Positions 43,493 to 51,926 of a stretch of 64,000 bases of DNA are shown here, piece by piece. The notes under the pieces were generated by a model. It was not told the DNA's origin. It saw nothing but the letters and a program-made list of their open reading frames with translations, and did no database searches. Each line of letters begins with the position of its first letter. The stretch's first letter is position 1. Made by a program: the position numbers and the translations under genes. The DNA is from Streptomyces sp. LaPpAH-108 (lineage in GTDB: Bacteria; Actinomycetota; Actinomycetes; Streptomycetales; Streptomycetaceae). The DNA lies in NCBI RefSeq assembly GCF_000373625.1, contig NZ_KB891988.1, forward strand, positions 372,001 to 436,000. The letters are read 5' to 3'.

Positions 43493-46213
43493 GTGCCGGA
43501 AAACAAAGAGCCTCACGTAGCGAAGTTCGTCTACGACTTCACCGAGGGGAACAAGGACCTCAAGGACCTGCTCGGTGGCAAGGGCGCCAACCTCGCCGAG
43601 ATGACCAACCTCGGACTGCCGGTCCCTCCCGGCTTCACCATCACCACCGAGGCGTGCAAGGTCTACCTCGACAGCGGGGAGGAGCCCGCGGCACTGCGTG
43701 ACGAGGTGAGTGCGCACCTCGACGCGCTGGAGCAGCGCATGGGCAAGAAGCTCGGCCAGGCCGACGACCCGCTGCTGGTCTCCGTCCGCTCCGGGGCCAA
43801 GTTCTCCATGCCCGGCATGATGGATACCGTCCTGAACATCGGCCTGTCGGACAAGTCCGTGAAGGGCCTGTCCAAGCAGGCCGGCGACGAGCGCTTCGCG
43901 TGGGACTCGTACCGCCGTCTGATCCAGATGTTCGGCAAGACCGTCCTCGGCGTCGACGGCGACCTCTTCGAGGAGGCGCTGGAGCAGGCCAAGGAGGCCA
44001 AGGGCGTCCAGGTCGACACCGAGCTGGACGCGGCCGACCTGAAGAAGCTGGTCACCGCCTTCAAGGAGATCGTCAAGGCGGAGGCGGGCCGGGACTTCCC
44101 GCAGGACCCGCGCGAGCAGATGGACCTCGCGATCAAGGCCGTCTTCGAGTCCTGGAACGGCGACCGGGCCAAGCTCTACCGCCGCCAGGAGCGCATCCCG
44201 GGCGACCTCGGCACCGCCGTCAACGTGTGCTCCATGGTCTTCGGCAACCTCGGCCCCGACTCCGGCACCGGCGTCGCCTTCACCCGCGACCCCGCCTCGG
44301 GCCAGCAGGGCGTCTACGGCGACTACCTCCAGAACGCCCAGGGCGAGGACGTGGTCGCGGGCATCCGCAACACCGTCTCGCTCGCGGAGCTGGAGAACAT
44401 CGACAAGGCGTCGTACGACCAGCTCATGCAGATCATGGAGACGCTGGAGAACCACTACCTGGACCTCTGCGACATCGAGTTCACCATCGAGCGCGGCAAG
44501 TTGTGGATGCTCCAGACCCGGGTCGGCAAGCGGACCGCGGGCGCGGCGTTCCGTATCGCGACCCAGCTGGTGGACCAGGGCCTGATCGACGAGACCGAGG
44601 CGCTGCAGCGGGTCAACGGCGCCCAGCTCGCCCAGCTGATGTTCCCCCGCTTCGACGAGGACGCCAAGGCCGAGCAGGTCGGGCGGGGCATCGCGGCCTC
44701 GCCGGGCGCGGCGGTCGGCAAGGCGGTCTTCGACTCGTACACCGCGGTGAAGTGGTCCCGCTCGGGCGAGAAGGTCATCCTGGTGCGCCGGGAGACCAAC
44801 CCCGACGACCTGGACGGCATGATCGCCGCCGAGGGCATCCTCACCTCGCGCGGCGGCAAGACCTCCCACGCGGCCGTGGTCGCGCGCGGCATGGGCAAGA
44901 CCTGTGTCTGCGGCGCGGAGGAGCTGGAGGTCGACACCAAGCGGCGCCGGATGATCGTCCCCGGCGGGCATGTGGTGGAGGAGGGCGACGTCATCTCCAT
45001 CGACGGCTCCTCCGGCAAGGTGTACCTCGGTGAGGTGCCGGTGGTTCCCTCGCCGGTGGTCGAGTACTTCGAGGGCCGGATGCACCCGGGCGCCGACGAC
45101 GCCGACGAGCTGGTCGAGGCCGTGCACCGGATGATGGCCTTCGCGGACCGCAAGCGGCGGCTGCGGGTACGGGCCAACGCCGACAACGCCGAGGACGCAC
45201 TGCGCGCCCGTCGCTTCGGCGCCCAGGGCATCGGGCTGTGCCGCACCGAGCACATGTTCCTCGGGGACCGGCGTGAGCTGGTCGAGCGGCTGATCCTGGC
45301 CGACACGGAGGCGGAGCGCGAGGAGTCGCTGAAGCAGCTGCTCCCGCTGCAGAAGCAGGACTTCGTCGAGCTGTTCGAGGCGATGGACGGCCTGCCGGTG
45401 ACGGTACGACTGCTCGACCCGCCGCTGCACGAGTTCCTGCCCGACATCACCGAACTGTCGGTCCGCGTGGCCCTCGCCGAGTCCCGGCAGGAGCCGCACG
45501 AGAACGAACTCCGCCTCCTCCAGGCGGTCCACCGCCTCCACGAGCAGAACCCGATGCTGGGCCTGCGCGGTGTGCGTCTGGGCCTGGTCATCCCGGGCCT
45601 GTTCACGATGCAGGTCCGCGCCATCGCGGAGGCCGCCGCCGAGCGCAAGGCGGCCAAGGGCGACCCGCGCGCCGAGATCATGATCCCGCTGGTCGGCACC
45701 GTCCAGGAGCTGGAGATCGTCCGCGAGGAGGCCGACCAGGTCATCGCGGAGGTCGAAGCGGCGACGGGCACGCGCCTGAAGCTGGCGATCGGCACGATGA
45801 TCGAACTCCCGCGCGCCGCCCTGACCGCCGGCCAGATCGCCGAGGCCGCCGAATTCTTCTCCTTCGGCACGAACGACCTCACCCAGACGGTGTGGGGCTT
45901 CAGCCGGGACGACGTGGAGGCATCCTTCTTCACGGCGTACCTGGAGAAGGGCATCTTCGGCGTCAGCCCGTTCGAGACGATCGACAGGGACGGAGTGGGC
46001 TCCCTGGTCAAGTCGGCTGCCGCGGCAGGCCGTTCGACCCGCCCCGACCTGAAACTCGGCGTCTGCGGCGAACACGGCGGCGACCCGGAATCGGTCCACT
46101 TCTTCCACGAGGTCGGCCTGGATTACGTCTCCTGCTCCCCGTTCCGCATCCCGGTCGCCCGACTTGAGGCGGGCCGCGCGGCCACGGAGTCGAGGGGCAG
46201 CGACCACCGCTGA
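43493..46213 (+). CDS. ppdK: pyruvate, phosphate dikinase
   Basis: 906 residues. Interconverts pyruvate + ATP + Pi and PEP + AMP + PPi, linking glycolysis and gluconeogenesis. N-terminal ATP-grasp domain (GGKGANLAEMTNLGLPVPPGF); central swivelling domain with the phosphorylated His in GGKTSHAAVVARGMGKTCVCG; C-terminal PEP/pyruvate TIM barrel (GIGLCRTEHMFL, IGTMIELPRAAL, FSFGTNDLTQT, GVCGEHGGDP with catalytic Cys). Start GTG 43493 (VPENKEPHVAKFVYDF) with AAGGAG 9 bp upstream; the frame upstream to 43337 is unlikely to be coding. A hairpin follows at 46320. A diverged fragment of a second copy lies at 52851-53104. Confidence 0.96.
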   Translation: MPENKEPHVAKFVYDFTEGNKDLKDLLGGKGANLAEMTNLGLPVPPGFTITTEACKVYLDSGEEPAALRDEVSAHLDALEQRMGKKLGQADDPLLVSVRSGAKFSMPGMMDTVLNIGLSDKSVKGLSKQAGDERFAWDSYRRLIQMFGKTVLGVDGDLFEEALEQAKEAKGVQVDTELDAADLKKLVTAFKEIVKAEAGRDFPQDPREQMDLAIKAVFESWNGDRAKLYRRQERIPGDLGTAVNVCSMVFGNLGPDSGTGVAFTRDPASGQQGVYGDYLQNAQGEDVVAGIRNTVSLAELENIDKASYDQLMQIMETLENHYLDLCDIEFTIERGKLWMLQTRVGKRTAGAAFRIATQLVDQGLIDETEALQRVNGAQLAQLMFPRFDEDAKAEQVGRGIAASPGAAVGKAVFDSYTAVKWSRSGEKVILVRRETNPDDLDGMIAAEGILTSRGGKTSHAAVVARGMGKTCVCGAEELEVDTKRRRMIVPGGHVVEEGDVISIDGSSGKVYLGEVPVVPSPVVEYFEGRMHPGADDADELVEAVHRMMAFADRKRRLRVRANADNAEDALRARRFGAQGIGLCRTEHMFLGDRRELVERLILADTEAEREESLKQLLPLQKQDFVELFEAMDGLPVTVRLLDPPLHEFLPDITELSVRVALAESRQEPHENELRLLQAVHRLHEQNPMLGLRGVRLGLVIPGLFTMQVRAIAEAAAERKAAKGDPRAEIMIPLVGTVQELEIVREEADQVIAEVEAATGTRLKLAIGTMIELPRAALTAGQIAEAAEFFSFGTNDLTQTVWGFSRDDVEASFFTAYLEKGIFGVSPFETIDRDGVGSLVKSAAAAGRSTRPDLKLGVCGEHGGDPESVHFFHEVGLDYVSCSPFRIPVARLEAGRAATESRGSDHR

Positions 46214-46264
46214 CCTACCCGGGGGGTGGCGGTGATCGCTACCCCCTCCCAGCCCCGGACCCGC

Positions 46265-46352
46265 CGTCGGTCCCCGACCCTCACCACCGATCGACGACGG
46301 CTCCGGCGCCACAGAGGGGGCGGCACCCTGTGCGGGGGTGCCGCCTCTTCGC
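46265..46352 (+). repeat. left copy of the ~88-bp direct repeat flanking the accessory region
   Basis: Runs from cgtcggtccccgaccctcac through the ppdK terminator to cttcgc. It differs from the right copy (53119-53207) by one inserted A and one substitution only. It lies in non-coding sequence after the ppdK stop, where identity is not expected from selection alone. Confidence 0.9.
46320..46344 (+). terminator. ppdK terminator
   Basis: gcggcaccc (46320-46328) with gggtgccgc (46336-46344), extendable outward with one bulge, about 105 bp after the ppdK stop. The same hairpin recurs at 53175-53200 in the right-hand repeat. Confidence 0.8.
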
Positions 46353-46872
46353 ATGCGGTCTGGGTAGCTTGTCAAGCTACGTCGCTGACCAGGACGAATG
46401 GTGTTTGCTGGCGTTGGTTGTCGCTGAGCCTGCGCGGAGCTGTTGTGCCCTGGGGGTGCGGATCGGACATATCGCGTTCGGTGGTAGTTGTCAGAGGGGC
46501 GTACCTGCGGTGTTCTTAACAGCCGCAACTGACCAACGCCGTCCGGGGGTCATGCGCATTGAGTCGGGGGCCGCGGAGCTGCGCCGCGAGGACCGGTACG
46601 TGACCTGGCACCGTCACGCCCCGTTGCCAGCCAGAGGTTGATCCGGAGGCCTGGGCCGGTGGATACGAGCGTCAACGGCTCACGACACTAGTTCTCCGGG
46701 CTTGGGCATGGTGGTAGTAGTGTCGCAGATCTACATGGCTGGCCTGCGGGTGTTGGTTGCTACGGGTCACCGATCAGCACTGAGCGGTCTCGGACGGCCC
46801 ACAGACGGCCCGGAACTACGCGAGAGCTGGCTGCGTCTACCAGGGTGGATCAAGAATGAGGGGCGTCCGAGC
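46353..46872. other. left-end non-coding stretch of the island
   Basis: No supported gene in 520 bp. Begins 12 bp after the repeat with a 17-bp palindrome, gtagctt-gtc-aagctac (46364-46380), of a kind used by recombinases or regulators. Open frames here show no codon bias. The promoter of the membrane protein at 46873 is presumably at the right side. Confidence 0.5.
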
Positions 46873-47508
46873 GTGCTAGCAGCGACGAACACAAACAGTG
46901 CGGGAGCTCTCCCACCTGCCGTGGTAGTAGCCATGTGCGCTCTCCTCTTCACCATCGCCTCGTTTTGGTGGCTCAACGCACGCCAAGGGGCACTCAAGTC
47001 GTATAGCCCTCACTCTTTCGCTGCGGTGGCAACACGCAGTAAAACGCTTATCCGGATACCGCTCGTCTTCTACAATACCGGACCAAAGCCAATTGTTGTA
47101 CAGAATCTGCGCCTAACCTTCAAGGGGGGCGCAGGGGATTCTATAACACTACCTTGGAGAACGACTCGCGACAGGATTAGGCCAGAGAAAGATGACGATC
47201 CTAGGCTACCTAGCGTCTTCGTCGTAGCTGGCCGGTCTGCAGTGCAAATATTCGTAGAGTTTGGCGTCGAATTTCCTCACTTCATCCCCGAGCATCGGAA
47301 ATATGACGCCATGATTGAATGCAAGCTTGGCCACAAGAGGCGCTGGGGTCAACTCCTCGCTTTCCCTCTTCAGATCGGAAATGTGACCAGTCCGGCAACC
47401 TATATTGCGTATAGTAATGAATCTGACCAAATTTCCGAACATGAAAGGGAGAAGGCTGTAGCGGTCCTGGAAAATTTGAGGTCATCCGCAGGCCCCACTG
47501 CAACCTAA
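46873..47508 (+). CDS. membrane-anchored protein of unknown function
   Basis: 211 residues from a GTG with GAGGGG 9 bp upstream. One membrane helix near the N-terminus (PAVVVAMCALLFTIASFWWL) and then a beta-rich soluble domain: IRIPLVFYNTGPKPIVVQNLRLTFKGG, VEFGVEFPHF. Such a pattern resembles Ig-like domains placed outside or at the membrane, but I do not recognise the family. GC content and codon choice are clearly lower in GC than the rest of the window, a sign of transfer. A longer start at 46702 is possible but adds non-conserved-looking residues. 38 bp before the DUF6414-like gene. Confidence 0.72.
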   Translation: MLAATNTNSAGALPPAVVVAMCALLFTIASFWWLNARQGALKSYSPHSFAAVATRSKTLIRIPLVFYNTGPKPIVVQNLRLTFKGGAGDSITLPWRTTRDRIRPEKDDDPRLPSVFVVAGRSAVQIFVEFGVEFPHFIPEHRKYDAMIECKLGHKRRWGQLLAFPLQIGNVTSPATYIAYSNESDQISEHEREKAVAVLENLRSSAGPTAT

Positions 47509-47546
47509 GCAATCAAAGCCTCTCGCGCGAAAAGACAGGAAAAGCC

Positions 47547-48335
47547 ATGCCCATTCCATCCCTTCCCCGCTTTCTCTACCTGGACGATAGGGCGCTGGGG
47601 GAGTATCTTTCCGTCGTGGAGGAGGGCCTTTCCGATGAATCGAAGATGCGACGCATGTCTAGCGCGACTGGAATCGAGCCCACCGCGCTGGGGGAACCTG
47701 TAAGCGGTGATTCCACCTCCGAGGAAGAGCGAGTAATCCGCGAAACAGCTAGCCAGCGCTTCATCCGCCTGGTAACTGCCCTCGATGCAGCTTCCCTCCG
47801 CTGGCGCTATCGCGACATCGAAGACCTTGGTGAGGAATTTGACGTCGTTAAAGTAGCGGACATTGTGCAGGTGCAGTGCGAAGTGGAGATTCCTCCTTTT
47901 GTTCGCATGTTTAGTCAGCCAGACCAGTTGGATGGCATGGTGAATATGATTGAAGCATTTCGCGCAATGGCCCCACTGCTGGGACAGGATCTCGACGGGC
48001 TCCCTGGGAAGAAAGAGGCGAAAGCCGTCCGGGACTTTGGTAAGGCAATGAAGTCGGATGTGGTTATCGTCGGCGACCAGGAAGAGGGCGGCCCTCAGGT
48101 CACCGGCAAGTTGCATCAGGACTTCATTCGAGATGAGATCGAAGGAGAGGTGTTCATCCTTGGAAAGATTTCCAAGCGCCTGAAAGATGGTGAAACACAT
48201 TCTCTCCTGGCAATCCCTGGCGCATCCCTGATGAGTCGGCAGCAGCGTCGGCAAGCTGCTCGACAAGAGCAGACCGACGAGACCACGCTGGTAGGCCCTG
48301 CCCTGGCGCTCGACATCCTCGCGATTTATCGCTGA
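47547..48335 (+). CDS. DUF6414-like protein
   Basis: 262 residues. LPRFLYLDDRALGEYLSVVEEGLSDESK at the N-terminus, then an acidic stretch, EVEIPPFVRMFSQPDQLDGMVNMIEAF, and a C-terminal beta domain with VIVGDQEEGGPQVTGKLHQDFIRDEIEGEVFILGKI. This matches the family I know as DUF6414 (FLYLDxxxxxxYLSxxEGGL start). Function unknown. Low-GC gene, close behind the membrane-protein gene, and probably in one operon with it. AAAAGACAGGAAAAGCC upstream of the ATG gives a weak purine-rich ribosome site. Confidence 0.72.
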   Translation: MPIPSLPRFLYLDDRALGEYLSVVEEGLSDESKMRRMSSATGIEPTALGEPVSGDSTSEEERVIRETASQRFIRLVTALDAASLRWRYRDIEDLGEEFDVVKVADIVQVQCEVEIPPFVRMFSQPDQLDGMVNMIEAFRAMAPLLGQDLDGLPGKKEAKAVRDFGKAMKSDVVIVGDQEEGGPQVTGKLHQDFIRDEIEGEVFILGKISKRLKDGETHSLLAIPGASLMSRQQRRQAARQEQTDETTLVGPALALDILAIYR

Positions 48336-48679
48336 CGCGTATGCGCAGGTCGGCGGAGCGGCTTTGGGTTGGAGCTGCCTTGGGGCGAGTGATCATGGCC
48401 CCGTAAGCTTCCGGCGAGGTGAGCAGTCTGCGGACTTGCCCGCTAAAGCGCGACGTGGGGGCCATGCTCTTAGAGGATCGCCCCAAAGGGGCTGCCTAAA
48501 GCCATGGAACCGGCCACCCTAGCCCCAGAAGGTGTCTCCTCCTTCTTGCCTGCAGTCGCCGAACGCGCCCGCGCCGTGCGCGGGCCTTGATGGAGTAAAG
48601 AAAGTTGTACCGCGCTGCCAGCGCTAGAACAGCTGCGTGACGAAGGCTGCTGCTCCCTGAGTGCTTACCACCGTTGACA
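48336..48679. other. intergenic region between convergent genes
   Basis: 344 bp with no convincing gene. It holds a small gcccc-aaa-ggggc hairpin (48480-48492) and the stronger terminator hairpin at 48567-48585. Confidence 0.6.
48567..48585. terminator. bidirectional terminator hairpin
   Basis: gcccgcgc-cgt-gcgcgggc, a perfect 8-bp stem with a 3-nt loop between the convergent DUF6414-like (plus) and methyltransferase (minus) genes. Confidence 0.6.
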
Positions 48680-49501
48680 TCAAATGCTGATGTCAGCAGG
48701 GGCCCTTCCCGCGGCCAGTAGATGCGAACTGGCAGCAAGCAGCTCTGGGTAAGGTTCGGCCATGCGGGCCGCTTCCATGGCAGATGCAATCAGCTCATCT
48801 GTTGGTCCTTCACCCGGCTGCTGCTCCGCCGCCTTCACCAGCGACCACGCAGGGCCCTCGATTCCGAAGACCTGCACATTGGTCAGTCCGGACTTCAGCA
48901 GCTCTGAAGCCAGCTCCTCAGCCCTGTGGAAGTAGCTCAGGGTGAACCCTCGCGCACCGTCATAGACGGCCGTCTCTAGGATCTTTGAGACGGAGTCACG
49001 AATTCGCTCCGTGTGAAGGTGGGCGTACGTCACGTGCTCAAAGAGCGAGGCGTACCGGTTGATGGCTGCTGCCACGACCAGGCCGCCCGGCTTCACCACG
49101 CGCTGAGCTTCTGCCAGTGCAGTACGCCGGTCCTCGGGATCGGGAAGGTGGTACAGAGGACCAAGGAGCTGTACGACGTCGAAACTGTCATTCGGCTCGT
49201 TCAGATCGCGGGCGTCTCCCACAACCGCTGAGCAAACGGCTGACGCTGCCTCGACATGCCGAGGGACCGGGTCCACCAGCGTCACGTCATAGCCGTCCTT
49301 CACGAGCCATTCGGCATGAATTCCGGTACCGCCGCCCACGTCGAGCACGCGGGCCGGTGCAGGGGGGAGGAACCGTCGAAGAAGCTCTTGTGTTCGGGCC
49401 AGCTCCATCCGTCCGTCTGCCGAGCTGCGCAGGCGGTCGTCCTCGTCCACCGTCTCGCCGTAGAACCGCATTACGGAGGGGGCCAGTTCGGGAGTCGACA
49501 T
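48680..49501 (-). CDS. class I SAM-dependent methyltransferase
   Basis: 273 residues. Motif I VLDVGGGTGIHAEWL, acidic motif II VTLVDPVP, motif post-I GDARDLNE, motif III RVVKPGGLVVAAA. The C-terminal half has a substrate cap (YAHLHTERIRDS, FTLSYFHRAEELASEL) like that of small-molecule or peptide methyltransferases. It is divergent from the GntR gene across a 56-bp region with an operator-like palindrome half, and that same sequence also lies before the radical SAM gene. It may be a tailoring enzyme of that system; this is inference. The codon usage is GC-rich but less extreme than in the core genes. Confidence 0.9.
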   Translation of the reverse strand: MSTPELAPSVMRFYGETVDEDDRLRSSADGRMELARTQELLRRFLPPAPARVLDVGGGTGIHAEWLVKDGYDVTLVDPVPRHVEAASAVCSAVVGDARDLNEPNDSFDVVQLLGPLYHLPDPEDRRTALAEAQRVVKPGGLVVAAAINRYASLFEHVTYAHLHTERIRDSVSKILETAVYDGARGFTLSYFHRAEELASELLKSGLTNVQVFGIEGPAWSLVKAAEQQPGEGPTDELIASAMEAARMAEPYPELLAASSHLLAAGRAPADISI

Positions 49502-49519
49502 GGTCGCAGTATCGTGCGT

Positions 49520-49538
49520 ACCGGTGGACCAGTCCAGT
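49520..49538. promoter_or_regulatory. GntR operator copy 1 (methyltransferase/GntR intergenic)
   Basis: accggtggaccagtccagt. Its complement matches 18 of 19 bases of the perfect palindrome at 50392-50410. It is 19 bp from each of the two divergent start codons, well placed to control both. Confidence 0.75.
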
Positions 49539-49557
49539 GTGCGAGGTAGGGGAAACC

Positions 49558-50274
49558 ATGGCCGTTCTGAAGTACGAGGAGATCGCCGAGTCGCTTCGGG
49601 CCCGCATCGCCGCTGGTGAGTTCGCCCCCGGCGAGATCATTCCGTCAGGCCGAGATCTGGCCGAGCAGTGGGACGTGTCGCGGGCCACCGCCATCAAGGC
49701 GGTGGACGTGCTCCGCAACGACGGCGTGGTGGTGGCCAAACAAGGGACCGGTTTCGTGGTCACGGAGACACCATTGGCGCGGCCCGCTGGTGCTCGGCGA
49801 GCCGGGTCGGCGCGCATCCTCGGTGGGATGCCGTTCCGGCGGGTCGGGGTGCCGGACTGGGTCGAACCGCCTGCGCACGTGGCCAACGCGCTCGGCTTGG
49901 CGCCCGGCGTACAGGCGCTTCGTCGCGTGCGCATCCTTCAACTCCCTGACGGAAGCCCCAACAGCTGCGTGGAAGCGTGGTTCCCTCCCGAGATCGGAGA
50001 GGCAGCACCCCGGCTGTCCGGCGCCGCGCCCATCGCCGAGGGCACGACTCGCTACGTCCGTCGGCAGACCGGGCGTTTTCCGGCAGAAGGAGTGGACGTC
50101 ATCACCGTGCGGCTCGCCACCGAAGTTGAGGCGGAGCGGTTGGGGGTCGAGGAAGGCAGCGCTGTCGCGGTTCTCCTGCACACGGCGCGTGACCAGGAGG
50201 GGCGTCCGCTGGTCTGCGAAGAGGGTGTTACGCCTGCCTCGCTCTTCGAGCAGGTGGACACCTACGCGATGTGA
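49558..50274 (+). CDS. GntR-family regulator with UTRA domain
   Basis: 238 residues. N-terminal winged helix: MAVLKYEEIAESLRARIAAGEFAPGEIIPSGRDLAEQWDVSRATAIKAVDVLRNDGVV (recognition helix VSRATAIKAV). C-terminal UTRA ligand-binding domain (about 90-238), with FRRVGVPDWVEPPAHVANALGL and RRVRILQLPDGSPNSCVEAWFP. HutC-type repressor expected to release DNA on binding a small ligand. A matched palindrome occurs in its own promoter and ahead of the radical SAM operon, so it probably controls both transcription units. Start ATG 49558, with AGGGGA upstream. Confidence 0.9.
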   Translation: MAVLKYEEIAESLRARIAAGEFAPGEIIPSGRDLAEQWDVSRATAIKAVDVLRNDGVVVAKQGTGFVVTETPLARPAGARRAGSARILGGMPFRRVGVPDWVEPPAHVANALGLAPGVQALRRVRILQLPDGSPNSCVEAWFPPEIGEAAPRLSGAAPIAEGTTRYVRRQTGRFPAEGVDVITVRLATEVEAERLGVEEGSAVAVLLHTARDQEGRPLVCEEGVTPASLFEQVDTYAM

Positions 50275-50653
50275 GAAACATCCGTAGCGGAAGCTCACCC
50301 GCTCCGCTACGACGGCATCTTTGATGCTTCGTCAAGTGCTTTGAGCTGCTGAGACGTACTTCCGCGTTCGTCAGCTCTAGGTTCACTCTTGACTGGACCG
50401 GTCCACCGGTCCAGTCTGAAGTGCAACGCCGCACCGCCACACGGCGGAACGGTCCCGGTTCGGGATGGCCTGCCACTCCGCCGAATCTCTCTGGATGGTG
50501 TCGTGATGCAGTGCGTTCACTGGCGTCGCGTGCCCCTGGACCTGGTGCGAGAAGCCCGGGAGAAGTCGACCGTTGATCACGTCGACAGGGCGGTGCAGTG
50601 CCAACTGTCCAAGCCGAGCAGCACACTTGCGAAGACCCTCCGGAGGAGGTCCC
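50275..50653 (+). other. leader region of the radical SAM operon
   Basis: 379 bp without a supported gene. Contains the promoter and operator at 50389-50417 and then about 235 bp of leader up to the radical SAM start. Frames in the leader (for instance one from 50506) have no homologue I recognise and no good start, but the length leaves room for a small RNA element. Confidence 0.6.
50389..50417 (+). promoter_or_regulatory. promoter with GntR operator copy 2
   Basis: -35 TTGACT (50389-50394), -10 CAGTCT (50412-50417), 17-bp spacer. A perfect palindrome lies over this: actggaccggt (50392-50402), cc, accggtccagt (50405-50415), so repressor binding would occlude the promoter. The same sequence, with one change, is in the GntR/methyltransferase intergenic region. 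Confidence 0.75.
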
Positions 50654-51772
50654 GTGCACCAGCTGATCGCGAGCCCGTACAACGGGACGTTCCTGATCGC
50701 CCGCCCCGGCTCCAAGGGCGGCATGCGTATCCCTCGGACGCATTACGAAGAGCTGGCCTCGATCGCCGAGAGCAGCACCCCTCTGCCTGCCTGGCTCATC
50801 GACCACGCCCGCACGGCCTGGACCGTGGACCTGGCGGGCGCGGTGATGCGGGACGCCGTCCTCGTACGCTCCGGTACCGGTCTCGGCTATGGCCGGGCCA
50901 CGTACGAGATCAACAAGGGCTGCAACTTCAACTGCGAGCACTGCTACCTCGCGGAGCGGAAGTTCGAGGGACTGCCCTGGCCGGACAAGGTCCGGCTTCT
51001 ACACCTGCTGCGGGACGCGGGGGTGCTGTGGCTCCAGTTCACCGGCGGTGAGCCGCTGATCGACCGGGACTTCGTGGACGCGTACACGCTTGCTCACCGC
51101 TCCGGGATGCTGATCGAGATCCTGACCAACGGCTCCCGGCTCCACCGCCCCGAGATCATCGACCTCCTGCGCGACCTGCCACCGCACAAGGTGACCGTCT
51201 CCCTCTACGGGGCGACGCCGGACAGTTTTGACTCGCTCACCCGCAAGCCGGGGGCGTTCAAGCTGGTCGAGAAGGGGCTCGTCGCGGCGCGCGAGGCCGG
51301 TATCGCGCTGGAACTGGCGCTGATCATCGCCCGGCACAACGCCCACGAGCTGGACGCCATGCGCGCCCTCGCCGAGCGGTACGGGGCGAGCCGCCAGGAA
51401 TACGGCACGATCTCCCCCACGTACACCGGCTCGCCCGAACCGCTGGCCGCACAGGCTCCCGGCTTCCTGGACAAGACCAGCGTCTTCAAGGGCTGCCCCG
51501 CCGGCCACACTTTCTTCCACGTCGACCCGCACGGCCTGGCGACCATGTGCAAGGTCGGCCGCGAGAACCCCATCGACCTCATGTCCGAGGGCCTGGACGG
51601 ACTCCTTCGTCTGCCCGGCATCGCCGATGCCCAGATGCTTCGCACCGGTGGCTGCGGCGGCTGTCAGCTCTCCGGCACCTGCCGGGTCTGCCGACCACTC
51701 GCCAAGGCGTACCAGGAGGCGAAGGCACCACTGAACACCTACTGCCGACACGGAAGCGAGGAAGCGTCATGA
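50654..51772 (+). CDS. radical SAM/SPASM peptide-modifying enzyme (candidate RiPP maturase)
   Basis: 372 residues. A short N-terminal domain (residues 1-75) may bind the peptide. The CX3CX2C site is CNFNCEHC (C90, C94, C97), and GGEP at 131-134 is the SAM-carboxylate motif. The C-terminal part carries a SPASM-like cysteine set: C281, C299, C334, C337, C343, C346 and C364, able to hold auxiliary iron-sulfur clusters, as in peptide-modifying radical SAM enzymes. The 45-residue ORF starting in its stop codon (ATGA) is the obvious substrate. Start: GTG 50654 with AGGAGG nearby. Controlled presumably by the GntR protein through the operator at 50392-50415. Confidence 0.9.
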   Translation: MHQLIASPYNGTFLIARPGSKGGMRIPRTHYEELASIAESSTPLPAWLIDHARTAWTVDLAGAVMRDAVLVRSGTGLGYGRATYEINKGCNFNCEHCYLAERKFEGLPWPDKVRLLHLLRDAGVLWLQFTGGEPLIDRDFVDAYTLAHRSGMLIEILTNGSRLHRPEIIDLLRDLPPHKVTVSLYGATPDSFDSLTRKPGAFKLVEKGLVAAREAGIALELALIIARHNAHELDAMRALAERYGASRQEYGTISPTYTGSPEPLAAQAPGFLDKTSVFKGCPAGHTFFHVDPHGLATMCKVGRENPIDLMSEGLDGLLRLPGIADAQMLRTGGCGGCQLSGTCRVCRPLAKAYQEAKAPLNTYCRHGSEEAS

Positions 51773-51906
51773 CCACTGTCATGGTGGAGATCAGCACCCG
51801 ACCGCCGACCCTGGAGGAGCCCGAGGGAGTGATCCTCCTGGACGACCTGGAGGTGCTGGCCGAAGGGGCCGTCCCGGGCTGCAACGACGACAACCCGTAC
51901 CGGTAG
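51769..51906 (+). CDS. candidate radical-SAM RiPP precursor peptide
   Basis: 45 residues, starting with the ATG that overlaps the stop codon of the radical SAM gene. An N-terminal stretch (MTTVMVEISTRPPTLEEPEG) and an acidic, Leu-rich middle (VILLDDLEVLAEG) look like a leader; the C-terminal AVPGCNDDNPYR, with one Cys, two Asp, two Asn, one Tyr and Arg, looks like a core for side-chain crosslinking. I do not recognise the peptide family. A hairpin at 51927-51965 ends the operon. Existence is supported by the coupled start and the context; its modification is unknown. Confidence 0.75.
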   Translation: MTTVMVEISTRPPTLEEPEGVILLDDLEVLAEGAVPGCNDDNPYR

Positions 51907-51926
51907 ACAACCGGACGCGCAGAACC

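Noticed and set aside
43409..46528. 1039-codon minus-strand frame over ppdK
   Set aside because: Antisense shadow of a clear pyruvate phosphate dikinase; no ribosome site or recognised domain.
46330..46641. 103-codon frame at the island's left end
   Set aside because: Starts inside the ppdK terminator and shows no codon bias or recognised family.
48496..48789. 97-codon minus-strand frame overlapping the methyltransferase 3' end
   Set aside because: Overlaps a strong gene; composition (Trp/Arg/Leu) is not protein-like, and a terminator hairpin lies inside.
50389..51051. 220-codon frame through the operator and the radical SAM gene
   Set aside because: The first third is leader sequence with a promoter, the rest an out-of-frame reading of the radical SAM gene.
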